A stretch of DNA of 64,000 nucleotides from Pedobacter polysacchareus (GCF_019802255.1 NZ_JAHYSS010000003.1:434001-498000); one strand, 5' to 3'; counted from the first letter of the stretch, positions 1 through 9,633 are shown. Program-made: numbers and translations. Notes: a model not told the origin generated them from the sequence alone.

Positions 1-130
1 AACTATCCTTCTAATTTAGAGCAACTTAAGCGCGACTTCTTTAAGAAAAAATCTATCAAACTAATTGAAAAACCGAGTTGTTGCCTGTATATTTATCTAT
101 CAATTTATCTCTTATTAAATAATAATAATT

Positions 131-511
131 ATGAAAAGTAAAATTCTCTTTGTTTTATGCCTATTGACCGGCCTAATGTTTATCAATGCAGGATTAGATA
201 AATTCTTTCATTACATGCCTATACCAAAGGATATGCCGGAGAAAATGGTAAAAGCAGGAAAAGCATTTATGGAAATTGGCTGGCTCATGCCATTGGTGGC
301 TTGTGCTGAAATTACAGGTGGTTTGCTATTGATTTTCCCAAGAACCAGGGCCCTTGGCGTGATCGTTATTCTACCAGTTTTAGCAGGCATCCTGTTAACC
401 AACATCATTATGGCTCCATCAGGCCTACCTATTGTACTCGTATTGACCGCAGTTATTCTTTGGGTAATTATTGAGGACAAAGAAAAGTACCTGCCCTTAA
501 TCAGGAAATAA
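131..511 (+). CDS. DoxX-like small membrane protein
   Basis: A 126-residue protein with four predicted membrane helices (about residues 4-22, 48-69, 74-95 and 98-116). This is the size and topology of the DoxX/DoxD-like family of inner-membrane proteins. The conserved feel of the first helix followed by G-L-D-K-F fits DoxX-like proteins of Bacteroidota. Biochemical roles in this family are mostly unknown; some members are linked to thiol or quinone redox reactions, and nothing here allows a narrower call. It stands alone on the plus strand and a strong hairpin follows its stop. The 130 bases before it hold no gene I can support. Confidence 0.75.
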   Translation: MKSKILFVLCLLTGLMFINAGLDKFFHYMPIPKDMPEKMVKAGKAFMEIGWLMPLVACAEITGGLLLIFPRTRALGVIVILPVLAGILLTNIIMAPSGLPIVLVLTAVILWVIIEDKEKYLPLIRK

Positions 512-521
512 GGACATGACA

Positions 522-549
522 ACACCTTCTTCTGATCAGAGGAAGGTGT
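522..549 (+). terminator. Hairpin terminator after the DoxX-like gene
   Basis: A 28-base nearly perfect palindrome (ACACCTTC at the left arm, GAAGGTGT at the right, CTGATCAG in the centre) begins 10 bases after the stop codon. The following CATTTC is only weakly T-rich. It can serve both the plus-strand DoxX gene and the minus-strand gene ending at 595. Confidence 0.6.
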
Positions 550-594
550 CATTTCAAAAGTTATTATCGCTGTAAAAATGAAGAAATTGCGGAG

Positions 595-1440
595 TTAGCG
601 CTCCGAAACTTTTAGTCCATTCCGCAGCTGATTTGTTTTTAAGTATTGAATCAGTGCGGCTGGGTGATCCGTTTGTACCCCCTGAACCCCTTTTTCCATG
701 GCTATTTTCCATTTTATGGGATTCTCGTTTGCCATTTGTACATCCAAAAACACCGACAATCCGTTTTCCCTCATCGCAGCTACAAGTGCTGCGTTCGGAA
801 TATTATCGGTCGCTTCCAAAGGCATTTCTTTCAAAAAGGAGATCAGCTCATCTTTTGTTTTGATGTTTTTTGGCAAGCCAGACATCAATGGCATCTGCGG
901 TGCCAATTCGCGCCAGGATTTATAATCTTCCATTTTGTTGATATAAACCAATACTTGATTTTCCATACCAGCAGCCCGAATTTCCTGGTAGGTCTTCAAA
1001 ACATCGGCTGCTTTAAAATCCAGGTAAATGTTAATCCGGTTCCTGCAGGTCTTTAAGGCCTCCATGAAGCTTGGCACAGCATACAGTTTACCATCTTTTG
1101 CATTCAAACTTAGTTTTTGAACTTCATCCAGGTTTAAATCCTGAACTCGGCCTTTCCCATTGGTCGTTCCATCTAGGCTTTCATTGTGGAGTAAAACCAA
1201 ATGACCATCGCGGGTGGTACGAAGGTCAATTTCCACATAATCAGCGCCAAGTTCAATGGCTTCCTCAATTGCGGCGATGCTATTTTCGGGTTTTACCAAA
1301 TGGCTTCCCCGATGGGCAATCACGATAAATCCATTTTTAGATTTGGGCAGCGGCGCTAATGTCCGCTGTCCAAATGAAATAGAAATGAAGCTCATCAAGA
1401 TCAGTGTAAAAAAAACCGTTTTCCTATTCATGATCGTCAT
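595..1440 (-). CDS. Exported glycerophosphodiester phosphodiesterase
   Basis: A 281-residue protein with an N-terminal export signal ending near residue 25. It then carries the GDPD TIM-barrel signature: H43-R44-G, the PEN motif with E52, the E70-x-D72 metal pair and H85 in the LLHNE motif. These are the metal ligands and the catalytic histidines of the family. The family hydrolyses glycerophosphodiesters such as deacylated phospholipids to glycerol-3-phosphate and an alcohol. Location should be periplasmic. It is the last gene of the sigma/FecR/SusCD/phosphatase block, 57 bases after the phosphatase stop. ATG at 1431 (residue 4) is an equally good start. Confidence 0.9.
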   Translation of the reverse strand: MTIMNRKTVFFTLILMSFISISFGQRTLAPLPKSKNGFIVIAHRGSHLVKPENSIAAIEEAIELGADYVEIDLRTTRDGHLVLLHNESLDGTTNGKGRVQDLNLDEVQKLSLNAKDGKLYAVPSFMEALKTCRNRINIYLDFKAADVLKTYQEIRAAGMENQVLVYINKMEDYKSWRELAPQMPLMSGLPKNIKTKDELISFLKEMPLEATDNIPNAALVAAMRENGLSVFLDVQMANENPIKWKIAMEKGVQGVQTDHPAALIQYLKTNQLRNGLKVSER

Positions 1441-1497
1441 CTATATGGTTATTATTTTATTTCTTGTGCCCTGAGTTCTTTTATTGTTTTACAGCTG

Positions 1498-2784
1498 TTA
1501 TTGCTTTGCAGCCGGATTCAGGTCTGTAAATTCAGCGGCATGGTCTCTGCTTGTTTTTTTCAGGGAAAAAGCGTCGAACAATTCTCCAGAAGTTTTATAG
1601 GCTTCAAATTTTAAATTCTGGCCATCAATATGGATGGTTTGAAAAAGCTGTGTATTTTCCAAAGAGACATTCATCCATTTGGCACCATCCACTTTATACA
1701 TTTTAGGACCGGCTACAGAAACCAGGTAAACTGGTCCGCTGGCCTCCCTGCCCGATAATCCACGCGGCAAATTTTGTCCGCGGCTATACGTATGGTCATG
1801 TCCCTGCAATACCAGGTCGATGTGGTATTGATCAAATAATGGCTTAAAGCGTTCCCTGAAATCTTTATTGTCCCTGCTTTTAGCCGTAGAAAAGATAGGA
1901 TGATGAAAAGTAATTACCGTCCACAATTGCTGGTTTTCTTTTAATACCTTTTCCAGCCATTCATATTGAGTTTTAGCCGCGGCCTCATCCAGGATAATCA
2001 TCTGAGAGTCTAAAGAAATGATGCGGACATTCTGATAATCGACATAATAAACCGATTCTTCCAACCCTTTTGGGCCATTACCCGGCAACGTATATTGTAC
2101 GCCCCAGTGCGGATCAAGGACCAGCTTTTTCTGCTCATTTCTCACATATTCATGGTTTCCTGGAGAAGGTAAGCTAGGAATCATCCCATTGATGAAACCG
2201 CCTCCGTAATGCCACTCTCCCCATTCTTTATCATTATTGGAACGGTTGATCAGGTCGCCGGTATGGATAATGAAACGGGCATCCGGCTGCTGCGAAAATG
2301 CCTTTCTAATCACGCGTGACCATTTGGAACGGATGTCATTCTGCGCATCGCCCAGATAAATAAAAGAGAAAGGCTTATTGGTATTTGAAGCGGTGGTAAA
2401 TTGAAACCACTCGCTCCAATGCTCCCCTGCGCCTACACGGTAGGCATATACCGTTCCTGGTTTCAGGTTCTTAAAAGTAACCTGATGGTATTTTGCGGTG
2501 GCATAGTTGTTTCCGCCGGATAAAACACGGGATCCTGCATCATAATTGGTCATCGATTCTTCCAGCGCAGGGCTGGCATCTTCCGCTTTAATTTGTGCTT
2601 TAGCCGCAGTAATTGTGGTATCTGTACGCCAGGTGACCGTCTGACTCACTTCAGGATTTCCGGTCCAGGTTAAAATCACGCGATCCGGAAAAGGTTTAGG
2701 ATTAAAGTCCTGGGCATTGGTTTCGCTGAGGCCAGCTGTTACCAGCATGGCCATGAGCGCAATTGAACGTTTAAATTTATTCAT
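1498..2784 (-). CDS. Exported purple-acid-phosphatase-like metallophosphoesterase
   Basis: I place the start at 2784 (MNKFKRS...), where a normal signal peptide of about 25 residues begins; a longer frame from 2823 would overlap the SusD gene and bury the signal. An N-terminal fibronectin-like domain of purple acid phosphatases (about residues 30-135) is followed by a calcineurin-like phosphoesterase domain with the five metal motifs in order: GDAQ near 145, GDLIN near 176, GNHE near 209, FHHP near 293 and GHDH near 328. The tyrosine that gives classical purple enzymes their colour (GDxxY) is absent here, as I read the motif, so the metal content may differ. It probably releases phosphate from organic esters in the periplasm. 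Confidence 0.88.
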   Translation of the reverse strand: MNKFKRSIALMAMLVTAGLSETNAQDFNPKPFPDRVILTWTGNPEVSQTVTWRTDTTITAAKAQIKAEDASPALEESMTNYDAGSRVLSGGNNYATAKYHQVTFKNLKPGTVYAYRVGAGEHWSEWFQFTTASNTNKPFSFIYLGDAQNDIRSKWSRVIRKAFSQQPDARFIIHTGDLINRSNNDKEWGEWHYGGGFINGMIPSLPSPGNHEYVRNEQKKLVLDPHWGVQYTLPGNGPKGLEESVYYVDYQNVRIISLDSQMIILDEAAAKTQYEWLEKVLKENQQLWTVITFHHPIFSTAKSRDNKDFRERFKPLFDQYHIDLVLQGHDHTYSRGQNLPRGLSGREASGPVYLVSVAGPKMYKVDGAKWMNVSLENTQLFQTIHIDGQNLKFEAYKTSGELFDAFSLKKTSRDHAAEFTDLNPAAKQ

Positions 2785-2807
2785 CTTGAATTTGTGCTGT
2801 TTATAAT

Positions 2808-4280
2808 TTATTTCAAGGACCACATCAATGTAGTTTCCTTATCGGCGCCAAAGGCGGACACTGCTTTTTGGTAGTTCAGTTTATTTTTAGCGCTTTCAGA
2901 ATCCGGGAAAACGTAACGTTTTGGGATTCCTCGGCCAGCAGCAAGCGGCCCTGTGACGAAAGCAGGATATCCTGTACGACGCTGATCAAACCAGCCTTCG
3001 GCACCTTTGAACAACATCGCCATCCATTTTTGGGTCATCAGCTGCTCTTGTGTACCATCATATTTCACGATCGCCTGGTCAAAATAACTGGCAGGTGGAG
3101 TAACCGAGTAACTGCTCATTGATTCTTTAATCCCTTTATAATACAGGGATTCGGCGCTTTCGCCAGGCACAGTTAACTTGCCTTTCTGCATGGCTTCTGC
3201 CAGGATAAAGCAGAGCTCAGTATAGGTCACCAGACTTGCTTTCAGTAAAGGGTTTGAAGAGGCACCATTCTTTCTGAAAAAGCTGGACGAAAACACCGAG
3301 ACATGATCCTCACCGCCATTGTACGCCGCAGGGGCATCAATTGCATTCGGTACACCAACATATCTGTTTAGATCGACTGTTGATCCTACCGTGCTTTTAA
3401 CGGGTTCAACCCATACCGCCAACCTAGGATCATTTCTTTGCAGTAAACGATCCACCAGTTCCTTGCTTACTTTTGTTTTTTGGTAATCAAAATCAATCAT
3501 TGCCAGGGGTCCTCCAGGCCAGCTATAGCCAGCCAGATTTCCTAAATAAGGGATTTCCGCATTATCAGCACTGCTTTCAAAAATTGGAAAGTTCGTTTTA
3601 TCATTGATGATTTCCTGCATCTCGGTAAAGGCCGGGCCATAATTTTTCGAGATGCGCAGCAGCATTCTTAAGCGCAGGCTGTTGGCAAATTTCCTCCATT
3701 GCAAAGCCTTACCTTTGAACATCACATCAGCTTTGACATTGATATCCGGTGCTCCGCCTTTTAAAAGATCATTGGCTTCACGCAGTTCCTTCAATAAATC
3801 AGGATAGATCACCTGCTGCTGGTCGTACTCCGGATAAATCAAATTACTCTCTTTAGATTTCAAGGCCTGCGAATAAGGAACATCACCATATAAATCCGTT
3901 AAATAACCGAAGTTAAAGGCTTTGATAATTTTGCTGATCGCCACATATTGATTCTCAGAACGTTTCTGTGCCGTTTCCATGAAAGTTTTGTTGACAGATA
4001 AACGGGCATAAATGTCATCCCAATCCACTGGCCCCCAATCGAAAAGATCATAGCCGGTATTGCGAACCAGGGTCAGGTAACGTGCTGCCGATGCAGGTCT
4101 TCTGCCCACAGCATTTTCCTGATAGGCATAAGCGGTAGAAAGCACCACTTCCGACATCAGAAACTCTGTGTTGGTGGTTTCCGGGGAATTCGGGTTGGTA
4201 TTGATTTCTTGGAAATCTTTAGTGCAGGCAGCCAATAGCGTCACACCCAGCACCAGAATGGTTTTATATTTGAATTTCAT
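2808..4280 (-). CDS. SusD/RagB-like nutrient-binding outer-membrane lipoprotein
   Basis: A 490-residue protein with a lipoprotein signal (LAAC, Cys19) and the helical TPR-like architecture of the SusD superfamily. The N-terminal segment after the lipid anchor (DFQEINTNPN) is typical of the SusD-like subgroup that pairs with STN-containing SusC proteins. It should sit on the outer surface as the lid of the SusC channel encoded immediately upstream, 12 bases away. The ligand is not shown by the sequence. The downstream phosphatase and glycerophosphodiesterase suggest phosphorylated or phospholipid-derived compounds. Confidence 0.9.
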   Translation of the reverse strand: MKFKYKTILVLGVTLLAACTKDFQEINTNPNSPETTNTEFLMSEVVLSTAYAYQENAVGRRPASAARYLTLVRNTGYDLFDWGPVDWDDIYARLSVNKTFMETAQKRSENQYVAISKIIKAFNFGYLTDLYGDVPYSQALKSKESNLIYPEYDQQQVIYPDLLKELREANDLLKGGAPDINVKADVMFKGKALQWRKFANSLRLRMLLRISKNYGPAFTEMQEIINDKTNFPIFESSADNAEIPYLGNLAGYSWPGGPLAMIDFDYQKTKVSKELVDRLLQRNDPRLAVWVEPVKSTVGSTVDLNRYVGVPNAIDAPAAYNGGEDHVSVFSSSFFRKNGASSNPLLKASLVTYTELCFILAEAMQKGKLTVPGESAESLYYKGIKESMSSYSVTPPASYFDQAIVKYDGTQEQLMTQKWMAMLFKGAEGWFDQRRTGYPAFVTGPLAAGRGIPKRYVFPDSESAKNKLNYQKAVSAFGADKETTLMWSLK

Positions 4281-4292
4281 TTCTGATAGTCA

Positions 4293-7200
4293 TTAAAAAT
4301 TACAACTTAATTTAAAGCCAAAAGAGCGTGTTCCTGGCAGCGTCCAGTGACCAACGCCCAATTTGAATCCTTCGGTCACACTCATCGTGCTTTCCGGATC
4401 ATAGCCCAATCCATTGGCCGTCCAGGTATACAGATTTCTACCAATCAGGGAAATAGAAAGGTTGCTGATGGGTAGTTTTCGTAACAATTGCGGATTAAAT
4501 AAATAAGTCAGTGAAGCTTCTCTTAACTTCAGGAAAGTGGCCGAGTAGGTTAAGCGCTCATAGTATTTGTTATAGGTGTTGTTGTAAAAATCAGAAGCGG
4601 CAATGATGACCTTATTCTCAGCATAGCTACCATCGTTATTGGCGATAAAACCAGGAATAATCATTCCGTCATTTCTACTTCTTCCTTGAGAATCTACCCA
4701 TGGCAAACCACCGCTTTGAGCATCTCTGCCTACCAGTGTATTGTCCGTTAAACCAGCATTAATCAAACTTTTAACTACGTAAGAATAGAAATTACCGCCT
4801 TTACGCCAGTCCAGCAAAACATTAAGCGTAAAACGCTTATAACTGAAAGTGTTGTTAAAACCGACTGTAAAATCAGGATTGTAATTACCTACCTTTAGGT
4901 ATTCGCTGTTGTTGCGGATATAATGTCCGGTTTTATCTAATAAAGCGGCACCAGCATTTGGTCCCGTTGGTACCTTGGTATAACTTGGCGTATAGAAATC
5001 TCCGATTTTTGTGCCCTCTTTAATCAGGTAACGAATATTATCACCATCGGCACTGCCCATAGAATATTCGGGTAAACCTTCCATCAGGGAGATCACTTTG
5101 TTTTCATTCTTTGTGAAGTTCACATTCATTTCCCACTTAAAGGCTGATTTTAACGGAACGGCGAAGAAGCCAATTTCCCATCCGCTGTTTTGGATGTTAC
5201 CGGCGTTGATCAATCGGTTTGAAGCACCTGAGGCAACGGTAGTAGGAATATTGATGATCTGGTTTCTTTTATTTGTTTTATACCAGGTCACATCCAGCCC
5301 TAAACGGCTGTCGAGGAAGCGTAAATCTCCACCAAACTCATAAGAAGTAGCAATTTCTGGTTTTAGGAAGTTGTTTTTAAGGTTAAACTCTATCGTAGCT
5401 CTTTTCACATCACCCCAATCCTGGTTAAAAGGAACGGTGTTGTACAATTGGTAAGGATCTGTATCACTACCTACCTGTGCCCAGTTGGCCCTGATTTTGG
5501 CAAAAGACAGCACATTAGACTTGATTTTAAACACATCTGTCAATACAGTGCTGAAGGAAACAGAAGGGTAGAAATAAGAATTGTTTTCTGGAGGAAGTGT
5601 GCTGGACCAGTCATTTCTTCCGGTCACATCCAGGAACACCATGTCTTTATAGGCAGCATGTCCCATTCCATACAAACTGTTGATCCGTTTACGGGAACTG
5701 TATTGCGAATTGGTAATTGTTCCCGCCTGCGCATTGTTGATGTTATAAATCCCAGGGATACTTAAACTTTCGGTACGCTGCGCGGTACTTCTTGCCCTTT
5801 GATCCATCTGGTTTCCTCCTGCAGAAAGGCTGAAAGACCAGTCTTCATTTAAGGTTTTCTTGTAGCTCAAAAGGAAATCTGTATTCTGCTCCTTGAAGAA
5901 ACTATTGTCTACCCCATAACCACCGAATTTGAATCGTTTGGAGCTGAAAGGACGTTTGGTTTCATGCTGTTCATTGTACATATCCAGGCCGGTACGCGCC
6001 ATTAAACTCAGGTCGTCGGTCAGGTCAATTACTGCCTGTACGTTCCCGGTGATGCGGTTTCTATCGTAACCATTGGTATGTTCATAAGCCACAAAAAATG
6101 GGTTATCTGAATCATCCGGTGAGAATTGTTCCAGATTTTCACGCCCTGGTTTCCAATAATTCCTCAAATCGTTGATGTTCATATTGGCAGGCATGGAATA
6201 CAGCATCTGGGTAACGCTTTCCCTATAAGCCGATGGACGGTTGTCACTTTTATTATTTACATAACCGAAATTCGTACTGATTTTCAGTTTAGGATGCAGC
6301 ACATAAGTTGCAGCAAGGTTTAAAGTATTCCTGCTGAGATCGGTGTTGGGAACAATCCCTTTATTCTCCAGATTGGTATAGGAAAGTCTGTAATTACCAG
6401 CTTCATTTTTGCCGGTAATGGCGATGTTATTGGTATAGGTAGAACCAGTTTCATAGAAATCTTTCACATTATTTGGATAGGATACCCAATCAGTAGGAAT
6501 TGGCTTTCCATTGGCATCCAGCGGACTGTTCCATTGCAGGTGTTTGGTGCCTACATTCAATCTAGGGCCCCATGCTGAACTTGTTGAAGCCGGATCATCG
6601 GTATAATCACCAGCGCCAAACTCAGTTTGGAAATGAGGAAAGAGATAGGCTTTATCGTATTGGGCACTGGAATTGAAGCTTATTCCTAAACCTTTTTTGC
6701 TGGCGGCACCACTCTTTGTGGTAATCAGTATGACACCGCTTCCTGCCCTGCTGCCATATAAAGCGGCTGCACTGGCGCCTTTCAAAACGGTAATCGTTTC
6801 TATATCATCCGGACTGATGTCTGCAATCGGACTTCCATAATCTACTGAAGAGCGTCCAAACTCAGATGTTGCCCGTAAAGAATGTGCTACAGGAACACCA
6901 TCTACCACAAAAAGCGGCTGATTATCGGTTGCAATAGAAGATTGACCACGGATGGTGATGAAAGCCGAAGAGCCAGGATCAGAACCAGTGCTCACTACAT
7001 TTACCCCAGCCACTTTTCCGGCCAGGGAGTTGATCACATTCACTTCAGGAGCAGTACTTACCTCCTTTCCTTTGACTGTTGCAATGGAATAACCCAATGC
7101 TTTTTCGGAGCGTTTGATTCCTAATGCCGTGACCACCACTTCGGAAAGTGCAGTTTGATCAGGTACCAGATTGATATTCAGCACCGACTCCCCTTTTACC

Positions 7201-7742
7201 GCTTTTTCCTGGGTTTGATAACCCATCATTTTAAAAATCAGTACTGCAGATGCGTCCTTTACATTTAAGCTATACTCCCCGTTAAAATCGGTTACAGCAG
7301 CATTGTCTACTCCTTTTTCAATGATGTTCACACCAGGAACCGGCAGGCCCTTTTCGTCGGTTACCCTGCCTTTTACCCGGATTGCTTTTTTAATAATGAT
7401 CTGGTTGTTCTGCACCTGGTAAGTCAGCTGCATTGGGGTTAATATACGCTGAAGCAAGGTGCTGACCATTTCATTATCAGCTTTAACAGTGTTTACGTAC
7501 CGGTTTAAGACGGCATCTTTATTCGTGTAAACGAAAGAGAGGTTGGTTTTCTTTTCGATGTTTTTAAGTAATTCGGTTAAGGTGCCGTGTTTAAAACTGA
7601 AACTGATTCTGCTGTTGAGTTCCTGTGCTTTTAAAGGCGAGGCCTGCCCTGCGAAGAGCATTACAGAAAGAAAAATGTAGATCAGGGTAAAAAAACGCAT
7701 TACTTTAAAAATTAATTGATTAGTCACTGCGGACTTTTTCAT
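4293..7742 (-). CDS. SusC/RagA TonB-linked outer-membrane transporter with STN signalling domain
   Basis: An 1149-residue protein with a signal peptide (to about residue 40), then an STN domain (about 50-115, containing LSFVYTNKDAVL), a carboxypeptidase-regulatory-like beta domain (about 122-200), a TonB plug (about 205-330) and a long beta barrel ending in an aromatic residue (SCNF). The STN domain is the part that contacts FecR-type anti-sigma factors, so this transporter should report ligand binding to the FecR/sigma pair encoded just upstream. It pairs with the SusD 12 bases downstream. Energy would come from TonB-ExbBD. Assignment of family is firm; the ligand is inferred from neighbours. 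Confidence 0.94.
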   Translation of the reverse strand: MKKSAVTNQLIFKVMRFFTLIYIFLSVMLFAGQASPLKAQELNSRISFSFKHGTLTELLKNIEKKTNLSFVYTNKDAVLNRYVNTVKADNEMVSTLLQRILTPMQLTYQVQNNQIIIKKAIRVKGRVTDEKGLPVPGVNIIEKGVDNAAVTDFNGEYSLNVKDASAVLIFKMMGYQTQEKAVKGESVLNINLVPDQTALSEVVVTALGIKRSEKALGYSIATVKGKEVSTAPEVNVINSLAGKVAGVNVVSTGSDPGSSAFITIRGQSSIATDNQPLFVVDGVPVAHSLRATSEFGRSSVDYGSPIADISPDDIETITVLKGASAAALYGSRAGSGVILITTKSGAASKKGLGISFNSSAQYDKAYLFPHFQTEFGAGDYTDDPASTSSAWGPRLNVGTKHLQWNSPLDANGKPIPTDWVSYPNNVKDFYETGSTYTNNIAITGKNEAGNYRLSYTNLENKGIVPNTDLSRNTLNLAATYVLHPKLKISTNFGYVNNKSDNRPSAYRESVTQMLYSMPANMNINDLRNYWKPGRENLEQFSPDDSDNPFFVAYEHTNGYDRNRITGNVQAVIDLTDDLSLMARTGLDMYNEQHETKRPFSSKRFKFGGYGVDNSFFKEQNTDFLLSYKKTLNEDWSFSLSAGGNQMDQRARSTAQRTESLSIPGIYNINNAQAGTITNSQYSSRKRINSLYGMGHAAYKDMVFLDVTGRNDWSSTLPPENNSYFYPSVSFSTVLTDVFKIKSNVLSFAKIRANWAQVGSDTDPYQLYNTVPFNQDWGDVKRATIEFNLKNNFLKPEIATSYEFGGDLRFLDSRLGLDVTWYKTNKRNQIINIPTTVASGASNRLINAGNIQNSGWEIGFFAVPLKSAFKWEMNVNFTKNENKVISLMEGLPEYSMGSADGDNIRYLIKEGTKIGDFYTPSYTKVPTGPNAGAALLDKTGHYIRNNSEYLKVGNYNPDFTVGFNNTFSYKRFTLNVLLDWRKGGNFYSYVVKSLINAGLTDNTLVGRDAQSGGLPWVDSQGRSRNDGMIIPGFIANNDGSYAENKVIIAASDFYNNTYNKYYERLTYSATFLKLREASLTYLFNPQLLRKLPISNLSISLIGRNLYTWTANGLGYDPESTMSVTEGFKLGVGHWTLPGTRSFGFKLSCNF

Positions 7743-7790
7743 AACTTTGAGTGTTTTAATCGTGATGGGTTAAAATAAAATTGAAATTCT

Positions 7791-7830
7791 TAGCCGAAAG
7801 CCTGCGTCAACATGCTTCGGCTATTTTTTT
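7791..7830 (+). terminator. Hairpin with T-run between fecR and susC
   Basis: AGCCGAAaGC and GCTTCGGCT form a strong stem, followed on the plus strand by seven T (7824-7830). Only minus-strand genes flank it, so the T-run points the wrong way for them. On the minus strand the same hairpin lies in the fecR-susC gap without a strong T-run and could reduce read-through or stabilise an RNA end. Confidence 0.45.
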
Positions 7831-7839
7831 GTACATAGT

Positions 7840-8862
7840 CTAGTTACATTTACCTCCTTTTATATAGATTGTCTGTTTGTTAATGGTGTAATGGATGTCT
7901 AAGGTCATTTGAAGGGTTTGTAAAACTTCCTTGATATTGATATTGCCAAATTTGGCGCTGAGCTTGCAATCTTTAAAGGATCTGTCTGTGACCACCTGAA
8001 CTCCGTACCGCCGTTCTATAGTGGCAAAAACCTCTTCCATTGGAGTCTGATCGAATGTCATTTTCCCTTCGGTCCAGCCAATTGCGGTACGGGCATCTTC
8101 CAGCTGCTTACGATAAAGCAGTCCGGATGTCAGATCAACACCTGCTTTTTGATTGGGCAGCAGCTGAATGGCTGCCGACTGTTTCCCCGCAGAATCCCTG
8201 GAAACCGCCACTTTACCCGTCAACACGGTTACTTCAGGACTCGATTTGCCCCATGCAGAGATGTTAAAGCTGGTTCCTAAAACCAGGGTTTGGATGTTTG
8301 AACTGTGCACCACAAAAGGATGATTTGGGTCACGCTTCACTTTAAAGTAAGCCTCTCCTACCAGTTTCACCGTTCTCATGGAGGCTTGTCTGAAGTTATT
8401 AGGGAAGCTGATGCTGCTTCCTGCATTTAACAAAATCTCCGTACTATCGGGCAGTATGATATTGGTGATTTTTCCGGGCGCCGAAGTTTTGGTAGTCCAG
8501 GCCGTTTGAACCACTTCAGTCAGTACCGGTCTATTTTTATTAAATAAGATAAAGATGGACATGGCTGCGACTACAGCAGCTGCTGCGCCCAGCCAGATTT
8601 TAAATGTAGGTTTCTTCTGTGCAGGTTTTTCAGTTTCCAGCGCGTTTTGAATTGCTGCAAACCCAGATTTCCAGGCATCCGATTGGGGCTGCACCGCGGT
8701 ACTTTCCCAAAGCCAGATTGCCTGATCCAGTTCCTGCTGGTGCAGTGGATCTTTACGAAGCCAGTCCTGTAAACGCTCCTCTAAATTTGCCGCCTCTTTC
8801 CATTCCCCCCGCTCCTTCGCAGCTAAATATTCGAGTACCAGTTTCCAGATTTCTTGTTCCAT
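7840..8862 (-). CDS. FecR-family anti-sigma factor
   Basis: A 340-residue protein with a cytoplasmic N-terminal region (about 1-88, including a W-L-W-E-S motif), one membrane helix (about 90-108), a periplasmic FecR domain with the pattern ILLNAGSSISFPNNF...VKLVGEAYF, and a C-terminal domain of the DUF4974/STN-contact type (about 265-338). The family holds an ECF sigma factor inactive until a substrate-loaded TonB-dependent transporter signals through its STN domain. The sigma gene is 92 bases upstream and the STN-SusC gene 97 bases downstream, which is the standard order of such surface-signalling loci. Confidence 0.93.
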   Translation of the reverse strand: MEQEIWKLVLEYLAAKERGEWKEAANLEERLQDWLRKDPLHQQELDQAIWLWESTAVQPQSDAWKSGFAAIQNALETEKPAQKKPTFKIWLGAAAAVVAAMSIFILFNKNRPVLTEVVQTAWTTKTSAPGKITNIILPDSTEILLNAGSSISFPNNFRQASMRTVKLVGEAYFKVKRDPNHPFVVHSSNIQTLVLGTSFNISAWGKSSPEVTVLTGKVAVSRDSAGKQSAAIQLLPNQKAGVDLTSGLLYRKQLEDARTAIGWTEGKMTFDQTPMEEVFATIERRYGVQVVTDRSFKDCKLSAKFGNINIKEVLQTLQMTLDIHYTINKQTIYIKGGKCN

Positions 8863-8954
8863 TGTGATGCTTTTTATAACTAGAAGACAAGATTTGGAGA
8901 AGGATTACGGGCCCAAAAACGTTAAGTATCCATTAAGAAATTGTTAACTGCAAT

Positions 8955-9509
8955 TTATTGGAATTCGGCCCTGTTTTTCAAGACTTTTTCCTGCAAAAAC
9001 TGAAAGCCTTTAACTAAATGGTCTTCTACAGTCCGAACAGAAATATCCAGCAGGGCTGCAATTTCCTTATAACTGAAACCTTCAATTCTATACATATAAA
9101 AGATCAGGCGTCTGCGCTCCGGCATTTGATCAATCAGGTCGTAAAGCATCCGCACTTTGTCTTTATGCTCATAAGTTTGAAAAGGATCGGCTTTCAGGTC
9201 TACAATTCCCTGGACTTCTTCTTCCTCAATTTGCTGATAGCTTAATTTTGAAGCTTTATGATAATTGCTGGCGCCATTTTTTACTGCCCGAAACAGATAA
9301 GCTTTTTCATTGACCAGCAGGACTTTATTTTTCCAGATCGCGATAAACACATCATTTAAAATCAGCTGTGCATCTTCCACATCTTTGACCAGATACACCG
9401 CGTACTTTTTAAGCGTAGGAAACATCCGACGGTAAAGATCCTCAAATGCTTTTCCATCGAAGTCATTGCTCAGGTCCCGATTAAATCCAACAGTAGTGTT
9501 TTCGCCCAT
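8955..9509 (-). CDS. ECF-type RNA polymerase sigma factor (FecI/RpoE-like)
   Basis: A 184-residue sigma-70 family protein. Region 2 lies at about residues 22-90 (FEDLYRRMFPTLKKYAVYL onward) and region 4 at about 120-175, with the helix-turn-helix FSYKEIAALLDISVRTVEDH. It lacks regions 1 and 3, as expected for extracytoplasmic-function factors. Together with the FecR gene it should switch on the SusC-SusD-phosphatase-GDPD block when the substrate is sensed. Minus-strand gene, first of the block, divergent from the symporter gene at 9634. Confidence 0.93.
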   Translation of the reverse strand: MGENTTVGFNRDLSNDFDGKAFEDLYRRMFPTLKKYAVYLVKDVEDAQLILNDVFIAIWKNKVLLVNEKAYLFRAVKNGASNYHKASKLSYQQIEEEEVQGIVDLKADPFQTYEHKDKVRMLYDLIDQMPERRRLIFYMYRIEGFSYKEIAALLDISVRTVEDHLVKGFQFLQEKVLKNRAEFQ

Positions 9510-9633
9510 AGAATATGAAGCGAAATTAGACTAAGCAAATGACGCGGATATTAACAAAGTGTTAAATGAAACAGAGAAAAGTAATCGAAAAGATACCCAC
9601 ATACTTTAAAAAAAACCGTTATTTTACGCCCGA

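Noticed and set aside
1..141. Open plus-strand frame from the window start (46 codons) overlapping the DoxX start
   Set aside because: The first 30 codons look plausible but the tail becomes A/T-rich filler and no family is recognisable; too little remains to call a gene.
211..552. 113-codon minus-strand frame opposite the DoxX gene
   Set aside because: It is a shadow of a gene with clear membrane-helix pattern on the plus strand; its translation is biased and shows no domain.
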